DNA of 64,000 nt. Source: Beaufortia kweichowensis (lineage: Eukaryota > Chordata > Actinopteri > Cypriniformes > Gastromyzontidae). The translations under genes were made by a program, and so were the position numbers. Each line of letters opens with the position of its first letter. Positions within the stretch are counted from its first letter, which is position 1. Shown here piece by piece: positions 11,567 through 25,262 of the stretch. Below the pieces are notes generated by a model. The model ran no database searches, had not been told where the DNA came from, and worked only from the letters and a program-made list of their open reading frames with translations. The stretch is taken from positions 9,401,988 through 9,465,987 of the forward strand of contig CM032794.1 of the NCBI GenBank assembly GCA_019155185.1. Direction: 5' to 3'.

Positions 11567-13930
11567 TGATTTACCTTGTGTAATTTCATCTATCCATTCA
11601 CTTATTTGTTTTTAATCATTTGTTTTGATGTAAATATGTACCAATAAACATTGTGAAGGGCTCAAACCTGTGTCAATAACTTCAATTTTTTCATGCCCAA
11701 TGATTCTGTCATATAAACACAAACTGAAAGCCTTTAACTTTTCAAAGGTAATGTAAATAAAAGGAGACGATGAAAAATGAAAACGCGTTCCGCCTCTCTT
11801 CAAGGCTGCCTCTATGAGACGTGACAAGTACTCATCCTCTTTTCTGTGCGCATCTCATTCCAGAGGAAGACAAATAAACTGCTGATTGAAGCTGAGAACT
11901 TGAAGATGTGACTGACATGTTTGTATAAATGTTTACACATGCCTCTCTCTGATTAGTCACAGCAGCCATGGAAGGGGTCCAAAAGCCGGTGAATACACCT
12001 GTGTGCATGAGCGCGACTGTACGTAACTGTGATTTTGAGCAATCTAGCGCATTTCCACCCATTTCAAAGGCCTCTGTGCCGCTCCTGTCATAAAAGATTA
12101 GAAAGGGTACATCTAACAAAGGCAACGAGTCTCACTCCAGAGCGGTTTACAGAAATAACACAGCATTAAATTTAGAGTATCCTACATTCATAATTTCAAA
12201 CGCTCACCCATGAAATATTTAGCGTGACTAAAGGGAAGCGAGGTTGATGTTGGATGTTTTGACATGTGTCTCTGTAACTTGGTTATTTGAGGATGGTAGA
12301 TTCAGTCTGGGGCGGCATGTGACATCAGATGTTCTGTGCAGACAGATCTGTTTTAGCTTTGCCTGTTCTGAGAGCTGAATCACGACCGTGTTTGTATTGA
12401 GTTAGCGTGTCTATGGTTTTCGTTCGGCTGTTTGAAGTGACTGCTGAGTAACACTTGGTCCAATTTTATTTTTTGTGAAAAACAAAATGTTTTTGACACT
12501 TTTAGATATTTCCTCAGAAATAGATGACAGACAGGAGGAGGAGGATAAATGGTACTGCGAGAGGTATCATAAGAACTATGGGAAACAAACAAAGTTGTCG
12601 ACTATCATACCAATAGCGTAAAATACGTAATATTAAACCATCCAACCCAAAGAGATTTTCCACTTACTAGACATATTAAATTGTATTTATCTACAGTAGT
12701 CTTTCACTCCTTCCAAAAACCTTCCAGGTAACATTATAAGCCAGGAGCGGTTGTGTGAAATGACTTCACGTACACGCCTGCGACGCTGAATTATTAAGTC
12801 CATCTCTAGGGATAACCGACTGTGGTTATAGTTCTCTCTGTAGCGACTACAGATAAGCGTGGCTGATTCTTTTAGAGTTTGCAGTGCTTTGGGTGCACGG
12901 TGGCAGGGAATTCGCTTCAACGACTGCAGTCGGAGATAAGAGGAAGAAAGGGATATGTAGATGTTCTTTGCAGGGAAAGGATGCGGAAGAAAAGGTAGGC
13001 AGAGTGATTCTACATTTCACTCTCCACCAACAGTGTGGCCTGCATTACGATAACTTTCTCAAAGTGAACAAAGCATCAAAAGGATCGAGAAAAGCAAGGA
13101 TTATTTAAATACTAGGTGTATTAAAAGTCCTGGTGTGCCTTTCCATCTCTAAAGTCATTGGAGGGGGAAAACACTGCTCAGTTTTAGCCTGCTGAAAATC
13201 ATGTATACACAATGGAATCGACGATGTTAAATAGCAGCTGACTAAGGGCCAGAGATTAAAAGGCAGTCGTTCATTCAAGCTAAGCCAGAATTAGCTCATG
13301 TCAAACAAGAAAGGCTGGGAGAAAGTGATACGACGGTACCGAGCTCTGAATTCTAGTTATGTCACAGGTTTATCTTAAACATGCAGTTCCTGAATTCTGA
13401 GTATGGCATATTTCATTCAATATACAGTACCTGACAGGCATTAGTTCCCTCTGGATGGATTTTGCAATCGCATTTCATGGGAATTATTCTTAGCTCTACC
13501 ATGCTGAAATGATGAATTGCTTGTCAGTCAGTGATAAGTACATATTTAAAATCAATAAAATCAATAAGGCATTTAAAATCAATAAAGCATTAATGAAGAT
13601 CCGTCTGTCGTTAAACATAATTAGATGCTGCAAACAAACAAATCAATTAAGAGCGGAGTGGAACATCAATTGATTTATGAGAATGATTTTACGAGGTGAA
13701 TAGAAGAAATTCACCATATATCTCTTCTGCTTCCATAACTGTCCCAAATGTCGGCATGCTACAAGGTTGCCAACAGTAAGGGACGTTGCGTACTGACCTC
13801 CTGTTAAACGAGGTGTTGTCCTCGGCAAGGGTGTGTACGAGACACGGATACATAAAGTTTATTAAAAACGAACTGCAAAGTCGTGAAGGTTAATTTACTC
13901 TTAACTCTTTTTAAGTATCCGTCTGTGGGG
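11567..13930. other. Noncoding interval
   Basis: No gene recognised. A small triplicated AAAATCAATAAA-type direct repeat lies at about 13546-13590. The rest is unremarkable. Confidence 0.5.
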
Positions 13931-14440
13931 GCTTTATTAGGGTGACATGCTGGACGCTAGAGAGGACGTGATTAACATTGCAGAGGAGACATATTCTCTT
14001 TCAAACGTCCATCCGATCTCACGCCAACACGGGCGTCACAAGCACACACACGCATACAACATCTGGAGCCGACTAGTCAAATCTCATAATGGGCAAGGAC
14101 AGCCCAATGGCAGTGGGAGGCAGCCAACAAGGGACTCGCTTTTTCCATTGTGCCTTTAATTAAACTCGTACCCCATTCGTATCTGTCTTGATATCCTTGG
14201 CTGAAAACAATTACAAGGCAAATATTTGATTGTGGTCACACTCCACGCACATATTTAGCATTATACACCACACGAACACGATCAGACTTCGGAGCTTTAT
14301 GTGCGAGAGGACTCTTTTTGTTAATCAACATTGTCATTGCATCTCATTACCGACAGAAAAGCATTTCCGTTGGCGGCTTATAGAAGCTGATTCCCATAAT
14401 CAAACAGCTTGGCAATCACACAGTCCCTAAATGAATGTTA
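13931..14440. promoter_or_regulatory. Candidate conserved noncoding element
   Basis: A repeat-free block with a SOX-like CCATTGT at 14145-14151 next to a palindromic homeodomain-type TTTAATTAAA at 14155-14164. Many short motifs of enhancer type are packed here. Open frames at 13947 and 14230 look like chance. Confidence 0.3.
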
Positions 14441-14651
14441 CCATTTCAGCTTCACTGCTTTAATGCTTTGATATCACAGTTAATCACATTTTGCTTTCTC
14501 ACAGTTCTAATTTATGCTCTATTAAAAAAAGAGTGTAATTAATGACCATTTAATGACTTATACTCTGTTATTTTTGTGTATGATGACAAAGATGGTACAT
14601 GGCCTGTAAACAAATGACCATTCAGATTGCACAACTAAATGTAGGGATTAA

Positions 14652-14820
14652 AGGGATAATTTACCCCAAAATAAAAAATGAGTCTTATCTTGTTCAAAAC
14701 CTGCAGAAAAGAAGATATTTTGAGAAATGTTTCAGTGGTTATATGTCCAAACAATGAAAGACAATATGTTTTTGTTGTACCAACATTCTTCAAAATATAT
14801 TCTTTTGTAATCTCCAACAC
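14652..14820 (+). repeat. Truncated copy of the TTAA foldback element
   Basis: The left end is intact: TTAA at 14648-14651 followed by AGGGATAATTTACCCC. The middle has TTCTTCAAAATATATTCTTT. The right terminal inverted repeat cannot be found, so the copy is truncated or decayed. Confidence 0.65.
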
Positions 14821-17640
14821 GAAAGGTTTTAATTTAGGTTGGTGTTTTTCCTTTTTTTTTTTTTCACTAGAACTGTATTGTTCACTGAAACCTGGCCATA
14901 GGATCAATAGATTTCTCCCAGACTTTGTTTATTGTAGTTGTGTAATGGGAGAGAATGCCTCATGGAGGAAAGGGAGAGACCCCATTCTCATGTATTGATC
15001 CGACAGCACACATTGGAGGCAGATCAAGGGCAACTCCCAGGTTTCTCTGTCTCTCATCATTCTCTCTTTTTCTCACACATGTAGAACACAAAGGTAGGGC
15101 ATCACCAATGAAGTGAGGTGGGAGACCAGCAGGCAGGAAAACTCCTGAAATGTTGAGGAGAGATAAAGGTGCTTTGTTTCTATTACGGTACATTCTAAAG
15201 ATAGAACGGCAGGATTATGAAGAAAGGGGAAACAAAAAAGGGCACAAGTACACATTTATCTACTGTAGGCTTTATCTCAACACTTGTGTACTTCTGGGGT
15301 GTGGGAACAAAATTTCCCTGCAAAAATATAGCACTGCACTATGTATTAAGCTTTAGGATCTTATCATCATACTCCAAAAGCCGTTACTAAAAAAAAAAAA
15401 TTTTAAAAACACATACCTAACATGACAGCACACACTCACACAGCAGCAAATACGTCTTGGCTTGCACCAAAAAAAAAATTTTGCTGATGCTTCAAAGTGT
15501 CAAATAAATCCCTGTTCATGTGGCTAAAGGTTAGTCTTTGATCTCCGGAGAGGGTGAGGATTAGTACTTCTCACCTTTAAGAGAAGGAGAGACAGATGGA
15601 AAAAGACTGGGCATGCAATTCTTGTCTTAGTAAGGTAATAAGGACAGAATAAAAATGATCTGCGTTTTGGTGTAATAGAGTTGTAATGGACTTGCTCTCT
15701 GCAGGAGACACAAGAGAAATAGATTGACGTCCCGCAGAGAAAAGTCTCCCCCGACGGGGTTTCCCCTGGGACGGCATGAACGCGTTCATCCAACCTCCGT
15801 CTGCCAGCGCAGTCATCTATCATTCTGCATTCTACCGTGCGGCCGACTCCTTTGAAAATGGAAAAGAACCTGCCACCATGACCTGCATAAAGATTTGTGA
15901 TTAGCATCAGCTTCCCTTCTCATGTTCAATATGCCTGATGGAGAAAGTAGTTTTGTTCGGTTGAGCTTATGAGCTCTCTGAGGTGAAAGTGAGATTGTTT
16001 TAGACTCGACTGCAGGTGTTTATCTATAATCAGTTCATTATGAACGAGATGCATTGTATGCGAGTATGTATGAGATGAGGGGCTGATTCTTGATCCTCCT
16101 CTGAGATTATTTGATACATATTGGACAGACATATGAATCTACAGATTATATTACATAAAACCTGTTATCTTTTCAATACTACATCTAAACAGAAGACTGC
16201 TTTTTATTTTGTGTTTGGTTTTCAGTCTAGCTCTCCTTCCTTAAGAACACATTGCTCTCCACGTGGTCTGACTCTCTGATGCCCATTAAAGTGAAAAAAT
16301 ACAGAAAAGGATCAGCCTGAATTAATTAATCTGAAAGTACCTCTTTTGTTTAGAGTTGGTAACATGTCGTACATTACTGCTCTCGGAGCAGTCAGCCAGA
16401 ACAGCCGAAGACATTTACATCCTATCAGACCCTTCCACGATACAGGTAGCATTGTAACTATTAAAATGCATATGGAATAAGATTAAGTACCACCCTGATG
16501 AAATGTGACACACTGTAATGAAAAAAAGAGACAGAGAGGGAGAGAGACTGAGAGAGAGAGGTACATATAGTCACTATCTATTAATCATTTAAAGCCACCA
16601 TAATAACACATTTATCAGATGACTGCGAAAATCAAAGAAGTTATGAAATATTAAAGCCGCAAAACCAACATTACACAGCCAAGTTATAAATCATAACAAT
16701 AATGAATAATTTACATACGTGCATATCATGCCTCTGATCTTTTTGGCCCACTGTAGATTGATCGCTCAAAGTGCAGGAATCAATCTCAATAAAGTATGAT
16801 CAATTCAGCTCTGTGTTTCACTTGCCTTAAAAGTAAAAATATTACGTAGTTTAATTTTGATGGAATTCAAACTGTTTTGCAGATTTTGGTTTTCTTCCTT
16901 TGACTGTGGTTATCATAAGGAAAATATATTTAAAAAAATTATGTAGAACAAAAAATACAAAATGTGGTGTCTCCCTGTCATGTTGTTTGGCTCCTTTAAA
17001 CAAATGCAAACTTTTCCATTCACTCATTTGGGCTTGATTGAGGGCTCCAGGAGCAGCGAGATCGATAGCTCACAGTGAATACAAGACTGACAGGGGTAAA
17101 TTGGGTTCTCTTGTTTAAGTTAACAGAGGACCTCAAAGTGATTTTTGCTTCAGGGCTTTTGGCTCTAACGAAGTAAAACATTCTCCGACGGACCACCGTC
17201 TGAGGAATTACCCTGTTGAATAAATAAATGCTTACAGGAGAACGAACAAGACGTGATAATTTTTCAATCTAAAAAAAGAGAAAGAGAGGTAAATTCGAAC
17301 ACCACAAGCTGTAAGCAGGACTATTACGCCTTTCAATATTAATGTCTGAGATGAATAAATCTTTTAATGTGTGACCTTTAAAAACACCCCGATATGCTGA
17401 ATCAACAGTAATTACAGCTGACTATCGACGCTTAAGGTACAGATCCAGCATCACATCTCAATGTATACGTTTTTTTTTTTTTCAAAATAAGACTGAGCAA
17501 TCAATCGCCAGCATCAATACCCCTTAGCATTGCTTTAAGTGTGCGCGTCTGCCAGCTAATGAAATCTGTGCAAAGCTCCTCCAGCTATCGATCGGAGGGA
17601 GCTCTAATTTGCCGCTTGAGATCGGCTCCGTCTCTACCTT
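14821..17640. other. Noncoding interval
   Basis: Mostly AT-rich. It holds a short GA-rich run at about 16532-16562. A more GC-balanced, CpG-containing patch lies at about 15700-15910 and may be a conserved element. No gene is supported; a 127-codon minus-strand frame at 15524-15907 is unrecognised. Confidence 0.5.
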
Positions 17641-17684
17641 TTCTCTCTCTCTCTCTCTCTCTCTCGCTCTCTCTCTCTCTCTCG

Positions 17685-17777
<93 letters not shown>

Positions 17778-17812
17778 GCTCTCTCTCTCTCGCTCTCTCT
17801 CGCGCTCTCTCT
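17641..17812. repeat. (CT)n microsatellite with regular CG interruptions
   Basis: Over 170 bases of CT repeat in which single CTs are replaced by CG at intervals (CTCGCTCT), plus one CGCG near the right end. Serine/leucine open frames across it on both strands are artefacts. Confidence 0.95.
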
Positions 17813-19454
17813 TAACTTCTACTTTCTTACACAGCAAATAACTGCTGAGCACACTTGCCTTGAGCAGCATATCACGCTAGGATGCAGGAGTATGGAAAAT
17901 TTTTATTAGACTTTTAACAAAGTATTTAAGGTCAAACAGACTGCAGGCAAGTGTCAAAATGTACTGGATGCCTTACCAAGCTCTATTAAAAGAAAACAGA
18001 AGCATAATAACTGTATCCTCCAAGCTATTGCTAAAGACATGCAAAGATTACGACAGCATGCAGCTCGTGAAGACAATAACCCTCAAGGCGGATGCATTCA
18101 ATATTGTCCTGCTGCTAAATATATAATGTAGAAAAACAGAAAATCTGTAATACTTTTAACTAGTTACAGTATATGTTGCTGTAGTTGAGTCATGATTTGT
18201 GTCTTTTGCAGTTGAGGAATAATTTATGACACCCAGACGTCTGCACTTTCAGAAATGATTGTTTTTCATGAATAAGTAAATATATAAATAAATAAAATAA
18301 AGCTTTTTGGGAAATGCTGTTGTTCTTTCAGAACAATCACATTTAATATTTAACATCAATTCCCTTTTCTCTGTTTTTCCTCAGTCTTACTAGGCTTTTT
18401 GGCTGAGAAAAGCTGAAGGATTTTGGTCAATGAGGCTTGCGGTAATACCTTTCTCTCACTTTCAAGGAGAGATCCAACAGTCTGGATCACAAGGGATTAG
18501 TCTATGGGGAAATGTTCCTAAATACTGCCAAGCAAAACTGCATTAGAATGCACGGTCGACTCTAATTAAGGTGGTTTCTAAAGCATTATGTGGTGCAGCT
18601 GAGCAAGCCAAATGCAAGATGGTGACACGCAGTCATTGCCAGTTGCTCTAGAATGAAGACAAACCTCTCCTTCTGTCTGTAGCTGGCATACCCGGTGATA
18701 TAATGCTCTTCTGACCACAGACACTATCACAGCACCATTAGTGGATGTTTTAACCACAGATTTCTTACAATCATATTGTACCATTATCCTCACCCTAGGG
18801 TAAAAGAGTTGTTTGTGTTTCTGCTGAATTGACTTGGAAGCCCATGGAGAGCAAAAACATGTTATAGTAAATGTGTTGGAGGTTCCACAAAAAAAATAAC
18901 AAAACGGCTTTTCTGAAAATAACATTTGGGGCAAGTTAATCTCGCAATCATTTAGCTCTGCTCAATATTTGAGATGGTGTGTTACGCCATATACTGTAAG
19001 CACAGGTGGTCTATGGGTAAACCAATGTTGTTCTGCGTTGGACTTAATCAAATATTTAAAACCTACTTAAATCTGAATACTAAACATATTGTGCTAAATA
19101 TACTAAACCGTATGTTCGGCATCACATCATCAAAAAACATCATGCCACTATCAGAAATGTGACACGCATTAGGACATGCGTTAAATACAAATATTTTTAC
19201 ACAGTCAATTCTAAATAAATCTTTCATAACTGGATCTATTACATAATATTTTGGTGATACAAATAACTGTCTGATAGTATACAGAAATAAAAAGGCCCAG
19301 GTTATTTTGATCAGTTAAACAGGACACCCAATACCTCATTTACTGACATAACAGCAGTGGCCGATGTACCTGTCTGATCTTTCATCTTCAGTGTACATTT
19401 ACAAAATGGAACAAGAACAGAAAAGATAATTATATTTTAATAATTACCAGTAGA
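17813..19454. other. AT-rich noncoding interval
   Basis: No gene or mobile element recognised. A 118-codon minus-strand open frame at 18578-18934 has no known domain. Confidence 0.5.
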
Positions 19455-19635
19455 GATGACAGGTGTAAAACTCGCCCCCCCTCTGCTTCCTGACAGGGCG
19501 TGTGTGTGATATTCTGAGGCCATGCTAATGATGTCTAATCATGGCTTCAAGCTCTCCGCCACCATTCTCCGTTTATAGGCAGCTACAGACTGGTTGACAA
19601 AGGCTACAGACGTAGCACGTGGTTATAAAGGATTC
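19455..19635. promoter_or_regulatory. Candidate conserved noncoding element
   Basis: A short GC-balanced, repeat-free block directly left of a SINE insertion, including CCATGCTAATGATGTCTAAT with homeodomain-like cores. The call is weak and composition-based. Confidence 0.2.
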
Positions 19636-19645
19636 ATAAATAAGA

Positions 19646-19775
19646 GCTCCAGTAGCTCAGCTGGCAAGGTATAGCGCCCACAATGCCAAGATTGTGGGTT
19701 CAGTTCCAAGGGAACAAACATAATAATACCTTGCGTCTCTTGAATGCAATGGAAGTCACTTTGGGAAATTTTTTT
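19646..19775 (+). mobile_element. tRNA-derived SINE, degraded (carp HAmo-type)
   Basis: The head has RNA polymerase III promoter boxes of tRNA type: box A TAGCTCAGCTGG (19653-19664) and box B GGTTCAGTTCC (19697-19707). After GGGAACAAACATAATAAT, the tail GAATGCAATGGAAGTCACTT matches the conserved 3' region of cyprinid tRNA SINEs. A true tRNA is unlikely because the anticodon-stem region does not fold cleanly and the SINE tail follows. The family name is from memory. Confidence 0.75.
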
Positions 19776-20315
19776 ATAGTGAATAGAGAGTGAGAGTAAA
19801 ATACAAAGAAAAAAGTATGGAAGAAAAATTTGTTAATTTTGGGGAAATGCAGAATTTGAAGCTTGTGTGTATGTGCAATTACATGCATTTTGTACTTTAC
19901 TATACTGTACGTTATTAAGTTTATCCGTTATGGTAAACACAGCCCCTGAAGAATTGAAGAAAAAAAACAGTAAACCCCTCAAGGACACACAGAACTGTCC
20001 ACTGACACGTAGTATTGATACCCAGGATCAATACCATGGAGCTGTCAAAGTTGTAAGCCTGAATATTTACCATGACATGACACAGAGCGAATGGGAAGCA
20101 GACAAGAGGACTGTATTTCACAGGCTGCCTGCTGAACAAGCAAATTAGACAAAAAAATGTCCAACACAAGCATGTTTTCTGATGTTTTAGTATGCATGAC
20201 TGATGCATTTTCTAATCATTAACTTTTAAGTAATTTTGACACTACAATAATTCCACAAATAATAAATTCTGTATGATTCTTCTCAAGAGCAGAGAAAGGT
20301 CATTGTTAGGGATGT
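19776..20315. other. Noncoding interval
   Basis: AT-rich, nothing recognised. A 95-codon minus frame at 19921-20208 is unrecognised. Confidence 0.5.
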
Positions 20316-20440
20316 GCTAGAAGCCGAATACCTTATTCAAAAATGGCATGAATAATGGCTGCAAAAGTCAAAATTCCACCGAAAACAGAAAAAATATTCG
20401 GCAGAGACCGCCATTATTTTATTCACTGGATAACAGGTAA
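20316..20440. repeat. Possible degraded hAT-type element end
   Basis: GTTAGGGATGTGCTAGAAGC followed by ATTCGG-type motifs recalls the ends of teleost hAT elements, which begin CAGGGATGTGC and carry repeated ATTCG. No second terminal repeat or 8 bp target duplication is seen, so this is tentative. Confidence 0.3.
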
Positions 20441-22512
20441 GCCGGGGACAGCATATTATTATATTGTATTATTATACATCCATCTCTAAAACTAATATTT
20501 AACAGTAAGTGTGTGATGTAAATGAGTGTAAGATTTGTAATTTGCTTTTAATACCAATGAATAAACCATATACATTTATTTTACATAGAGAGCAATTTTG
20601 CGCCATGACTCAACATGTTAACTGTCACCGTTACACATGTGGAACACTTTTCCATATTCACTTTAATGTCATAATTTCATAGTTGAATTTTTAATATATC
20701 ATTACAATATACTGGTGGGAATGTGTACAAATTTTCATAACTATAAACATGAACAAAAAAAAAATCCCTAAAATGAAAATATAAAACATTTTTAAAAAGT
20801 AAAACATTTAAAATCTAAAATTTTATATCTAAATTTCTGAATATATAAATAAAAAAAAAATACTTATGATTTCATTCAATTTGCATTTTTATGTGTATAA
20901 TCGATATGTGCAGATATCAGGTTAAGGTGTCCTAAAGAGACTAAATAAAATTTTTCAATGAGGAATCATACAGTGACACTGCATAGATAAGCTCAATCTT
21001 GCTTTGAGTGCCATATGAATGCACTGATTAAGTCAAATCCACTCAAACACCTGATGTAGAGTTCAGGGTAAAAGAGAGAGAGAAACAGAATGAATATAAA
21101 GAGAAAGAAATAAAGTGAAATGATTGCAAAATGCCTGTCCAATGCATCTACCTAGTCAGTCATTACAGGTGACTTGTTATCCATCACAAGTGACACAGAC
21201 CTGCCATGAGTTCCCAATTTTTCTCCCGAGAGCTCCAGGCTATCACACGTGACCTCACCTCCTAAATGTCTCTTTTTTTTTTTTTTCTTTCCTGCCTGTT
21301 CATTTCTTGATCACCATCCCAACCAAGCACTGTGCTGGCTGTGGCACGGCAGCTGTTGTTTAGTGATAGATCAGTGAAGCAAGAAATGATGCAGAGCTGA
21401 AAAATAGATCTTGAAGCCGCTCTGCCTCCTTGTTCTCTCTCCCTTTTGTTCTGCATTAGTGACGGAACCTCTGGGATTCATTTGGTGGTAATCATTTGTT
21501 ACTAAGGGCCACCGTGTCATTCAGACACCGGTGATGAAGTTACCTTTGAAAGGACTGTAAATGAGGAGGAAATTATTTCCGCTCACATTGCCATTGATAA
21601 ACTGTCTTTGAGAGGAGATGAATGTCTTTCGAATGAAAGGTTTAATTTGTTCTGTGAAATACTCACTATTGTTTGCTGCTCTTTTTTTCTAGATTAGTTC
21701 TGCACATGCAATCATATTTATTTTGGAGAAGGCAGCATGCATGTGTATGTTTTTTGGCCATGTAAATAATGTTCAGGTTTGTCATGACCCAGACCCATAA
21801 GTGGAAAACATTACAACAGAATCCATCCTTCCAATATCTCAATTAATATCTCAAACAGCAGTGAGACTTAATATAAAATTAAACATTTCTCATCAAATTA
21901 CCACAAAACGAAATTTTCTGAGCTACTGTACATCTGACTACATCTATTTTGAGATGCACATGAGACAAATACTTCAATTAAATCTAACTGAGAACTCAAT
22001 TAAATCTCATGAGCTATAAATCAGCAACCTCAGAGCAACAACATTGTCCTCCGGGAAAGTAACTGACTGTAGCACCTCCTGTGAATCCTGTTACTGTCTG
22101 TTTCCCATAGACCTATCTGAATTTTTCAAAAGTGGATCTCGAAGGAGGATTTAACACAGCACTAAAGGATCAAACCTTTACATCTGCACGTCAGCCTTGG
22201 TGTTGACGTGTCCTGCGACCCGTGGTTAGTTTTGTTAGCATGTGGCCAGATGCGAGGCTCTTTGCATTGGTTTGACAACTTTGTCTCTAATGTCCTCCAA
22301 AAGCCTCCCCTCAGGTGTCAGCACACCTGCCTGTGTGCAGCGGTGAGTCACTATGACGCCCCCCACAGAGCACCTCAATCACTCAGCCCTATGGGAGTTC
22401 ACCTTCCAGCACGAGTCGCTATGCATGAACAAGACTAAAACGCATATCTGCAACACATCTGCCAGACAGAAAAACACAAATGTCACTCACTTTACATTAT
22501 GATACGCCAGAC
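20441..22512. other. AT-rich noncoding interval
   Basis: No gene recognised. It includes poly-A-rich stretches (20756-20860) and a poly-T tract at about 21273-21286. A slightly more GC-balanced part at 22190-22440 has an unrecognised open frame. Confidence 0.5.
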
Positions 22513-22518
22513 TGTTTG

Positions 22519-22800
22519 AAAGAATAGTTCACCCAAAAATAAAAAGCAGTCATCATTTACTAACCTTTATGTCAGCCCAAGCCTGTGTGCTTTTATTTTG
22601 ATCTGTGGAAAATAAAATGTGATGTTTTAGGGGTTCTTATGCACTTCATGCTATGCAACAGCAGCATACAGTGATCACAGATGCCAATCTCGACAATGGC
22701 CATGTACAGTAAGTCCATATTCAAAGCCTTCTGAAGTACAGTACAATTGCTTTGTGCAAGAAACACATCGAATTTAAGTCATTATTCACTGGTTAGACAT
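22519..22800. repeat. Copy of the TTAA/GGGATAGTTCACC repeat, left end and centre
   Basis: GAATAGTTCACCCAAAAATA with TCATCATTTACTAACCTTTA is the left part of the family. The centre (CCTTCTGAAGTACAGTACAA, AATTTAAGTCATTATTCACT) matches the related copy at 2710-2960. The right terminal repeat is absent. Confidence 0.7.
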
Positions 22801-25258
22801 TAAACAAACACTACCCTCCCCTGAGGCCCATCACTATGAACTCTTATAGTATGCTAAGTGTTGTAAAACAATTCAAAGTTTTTTACATTTGTTTTCCTTT
22901 GAACAAAATTAAAGTTTCTGGGTTTGGAATGAGGCAAGTACATGATGACAGATTTTTGGATCAATTACTCCTTTACAAATCATTACCTGGGTATGTACAC
23001 TAAAGCTAAGCAAAACACACACGCACACACACATTCCTTATGCAATTTTCAATTTTTTTCATATCCTGGAATGTCCTCATATTTTGGCATCCTCCATCAG
23101 TCATGCAGCGTACAAATTGAAATACTCAGTCCAAAGTGCTTCCTGCGCCAAGCCGCATTCTTCTCTCGCTCACCAGGGTGGTTACGACACCGAGTATGAT
23201 CCAAACCTTTTATGATTTTGTGTGGCCACGCAACCATGAGGCCTGTGGTGTGAGATTGCTTTTGTAGTGACACAGAGGGAGAGAAAATGAGCTGGAGGTG
23301 GACTCTGCTGTTCTACACTGCCAATCTATTCTGGCTGAAGAAGAACTCTGACCCCCCAACCAATTTCTAATGGGTTTTGTGAGTCACGAGCAAACACACA
23401 GCTGGGGTCCAAACAAACTTCAGTACGTCTGACTCTCACATGTCTCTATCGCTCTTCCTCTTCTGCACATGCCTCTTTTTTCTGCTGCTTTCTCACTAAC
23501 TGGCCTTTTTTAATTTAACCTTGTTTATTGTTTTCCAGGTGTGTTTGGCTTATTAGTCTGTGTATTTATAGTCCTTGTGTATTTATAGCACAAAAGTTTC
23601 ACTTGTTCTTTGTCTTGTCTAGACTTTTTGTCATTGGGTTTTCTTTAACTTCTTGTTTTCTCTGCCATACGGTCTCTTAAATTCATGTACCTGGTGTTTT
23701 TAATAAAGCTGCAGTTAACACTTTTTCGGTCTGTGACCCAAAGTGCCAATACTGCCCAACTGTATTTCCAGCTTAAGAAAATTTTTCCTCTTATGATGCA
23801 ACAAATGTACAATTCTCTTCCAAAACCATTATGCATGTTCTGTGCTTTATTTAATAATATGCTTTATCTTTATAAGAGTAATGCAATGGTTAGGATTTAA
23901 GACTGACAAAATGCACACAGCTCAAAATATTATGTTCAATCCATCCTGCATATAGGAAATAAAGTAAGAAAATTAAAATAAAACAATGCCAATATATTAA
24001 AAAGGCAGATAAATCTACTGTTTTTTTCTTTCTCTAAATAGTCAAGGTTATGGTTTATTCTCAGAGAAGCTGATCAAAATATCCTCTAGAGTATAATGCA
24101 AGATATGCTAAAGCGAACAAGAGAGAGAGAAAGTCTGGCCTTAAACGCTGTTATTGGTGGTTCTCATCAATCTTTGTCCCCTGTTGTACTGTTAATGCTC
24201 CACTTAGAGGAGGCTGGAGGCTATGTACTTCATTGCCTAAGCCTATTCCTTTGAGTTCAGATATTGTAAAATGAGGTTGACTGTGAATTTCCATATTCCT
24301 ATCACCAAGTAACACACTATTATAAACGCAACAATTCACTGCCACTTTCCTACAATGTATCGCAATATGACTGACAGACCGACAAATACAGACAGATAGA
24401 CAGACAGATACAGATGTATCGACAGACAGAGTAATGCACTGCATTTATGCCATTAACTTTTTTTATTTCCACTGTCTGACACATCTCAAAATGTTTGCTG
24501 ATATGTGGAGCATATGAGATTGGATGTGTCGTGTCTTGCTAGGCTACAAGCAGTTGTTAAAATACCATTGGAAGCCGGGAGACTGCCAAGACCCCTCCAG
24601 GCATCATCTTGCTCATTCCACAACATTTTCGCAAAAACTAATTTTGCACATAATGTGACAGGTTTAAATGTGCTTTGAGGCAGGGTTATTTTAACAAGTT
24701 TTTCTTCCACCCGAAAATGCTAAATCCATATTTTAGGTTGAAAGTCATAAATGATTATCAAGAGACTACACTCTGCTCTTTATGACAAGCCATCGGTAAA
24801 TATTTTCATAGAAAAAAATCTTTACAGATTAGGTAAGGTTAAAGAACAGTACAAGAGAAATCCCTATGAAACCTCACATCAAATCATTAGCTGGGAAATC
24901 CACCATGATAGCAGAATGCCTCTGAAGTTCTGCCAGTGGGCTGCCTTGGGCAGTGGAAACAAAGAGGGAAGCAAAGCCTGATGTGAATATTCAAGTTTTC
25001 GAAAGCAGCTCGAAGAGATAAAACTCAATAACTCAAACAAAAAAAGTATTTGTTTAACTAGCACATTTCTAAATATCTAAAGTTGCATAAAATGTTCTTT
25101 CCTCTCAAAAGCAAAGGACCACATGACACTTTATATTCTCTTATTTGGCAAACATACTCGTCCGTACTTGTCCGAAACATTTTCACAAAGACTTCCCAAA
25201 GACTTTAACATGCACCTGCTGTAACCCTCTCATCACATATTGACCTCACATAATATAT
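22801..25258. other. AT-rich noncoding interval
   Basis: No gene recognised. It holds a short (AC)n run near 23018-23034 and a GACA/GATA-rich simple repeat at about 24366-24432. Confidence 0.5.
24366..24432. repeat. GACA/GATA simple repeat
   Basis: Imperfect 4-base repeats of CAGA, GACA and GATA type. The cysteine/serine-rich minus-strand frame across it is an artefact. Confidence 0.8.
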
Positions 25259-25262
25259 TTAA

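Noticed and set aside
12885..12915. GGGTGCACGGTGGCAGGGAA, resembling the start of a common fish tRNA-type SINE
   Set aside because: The match is limited to about a dozen bases, with no box B or tail after it.
17541..17909. Ser/Leu and Arg/Glu repeat frames on both strands
   Set aside because: They are produced by the CT microsatellite; all overlapping frames being open is typical of dinucleotide repeats.
19646..19715. Possible functional tRNA gene
   Set aside because: Boxes A and B are present, but the stems are poor and a SINE tail follows, so it is a SINE.
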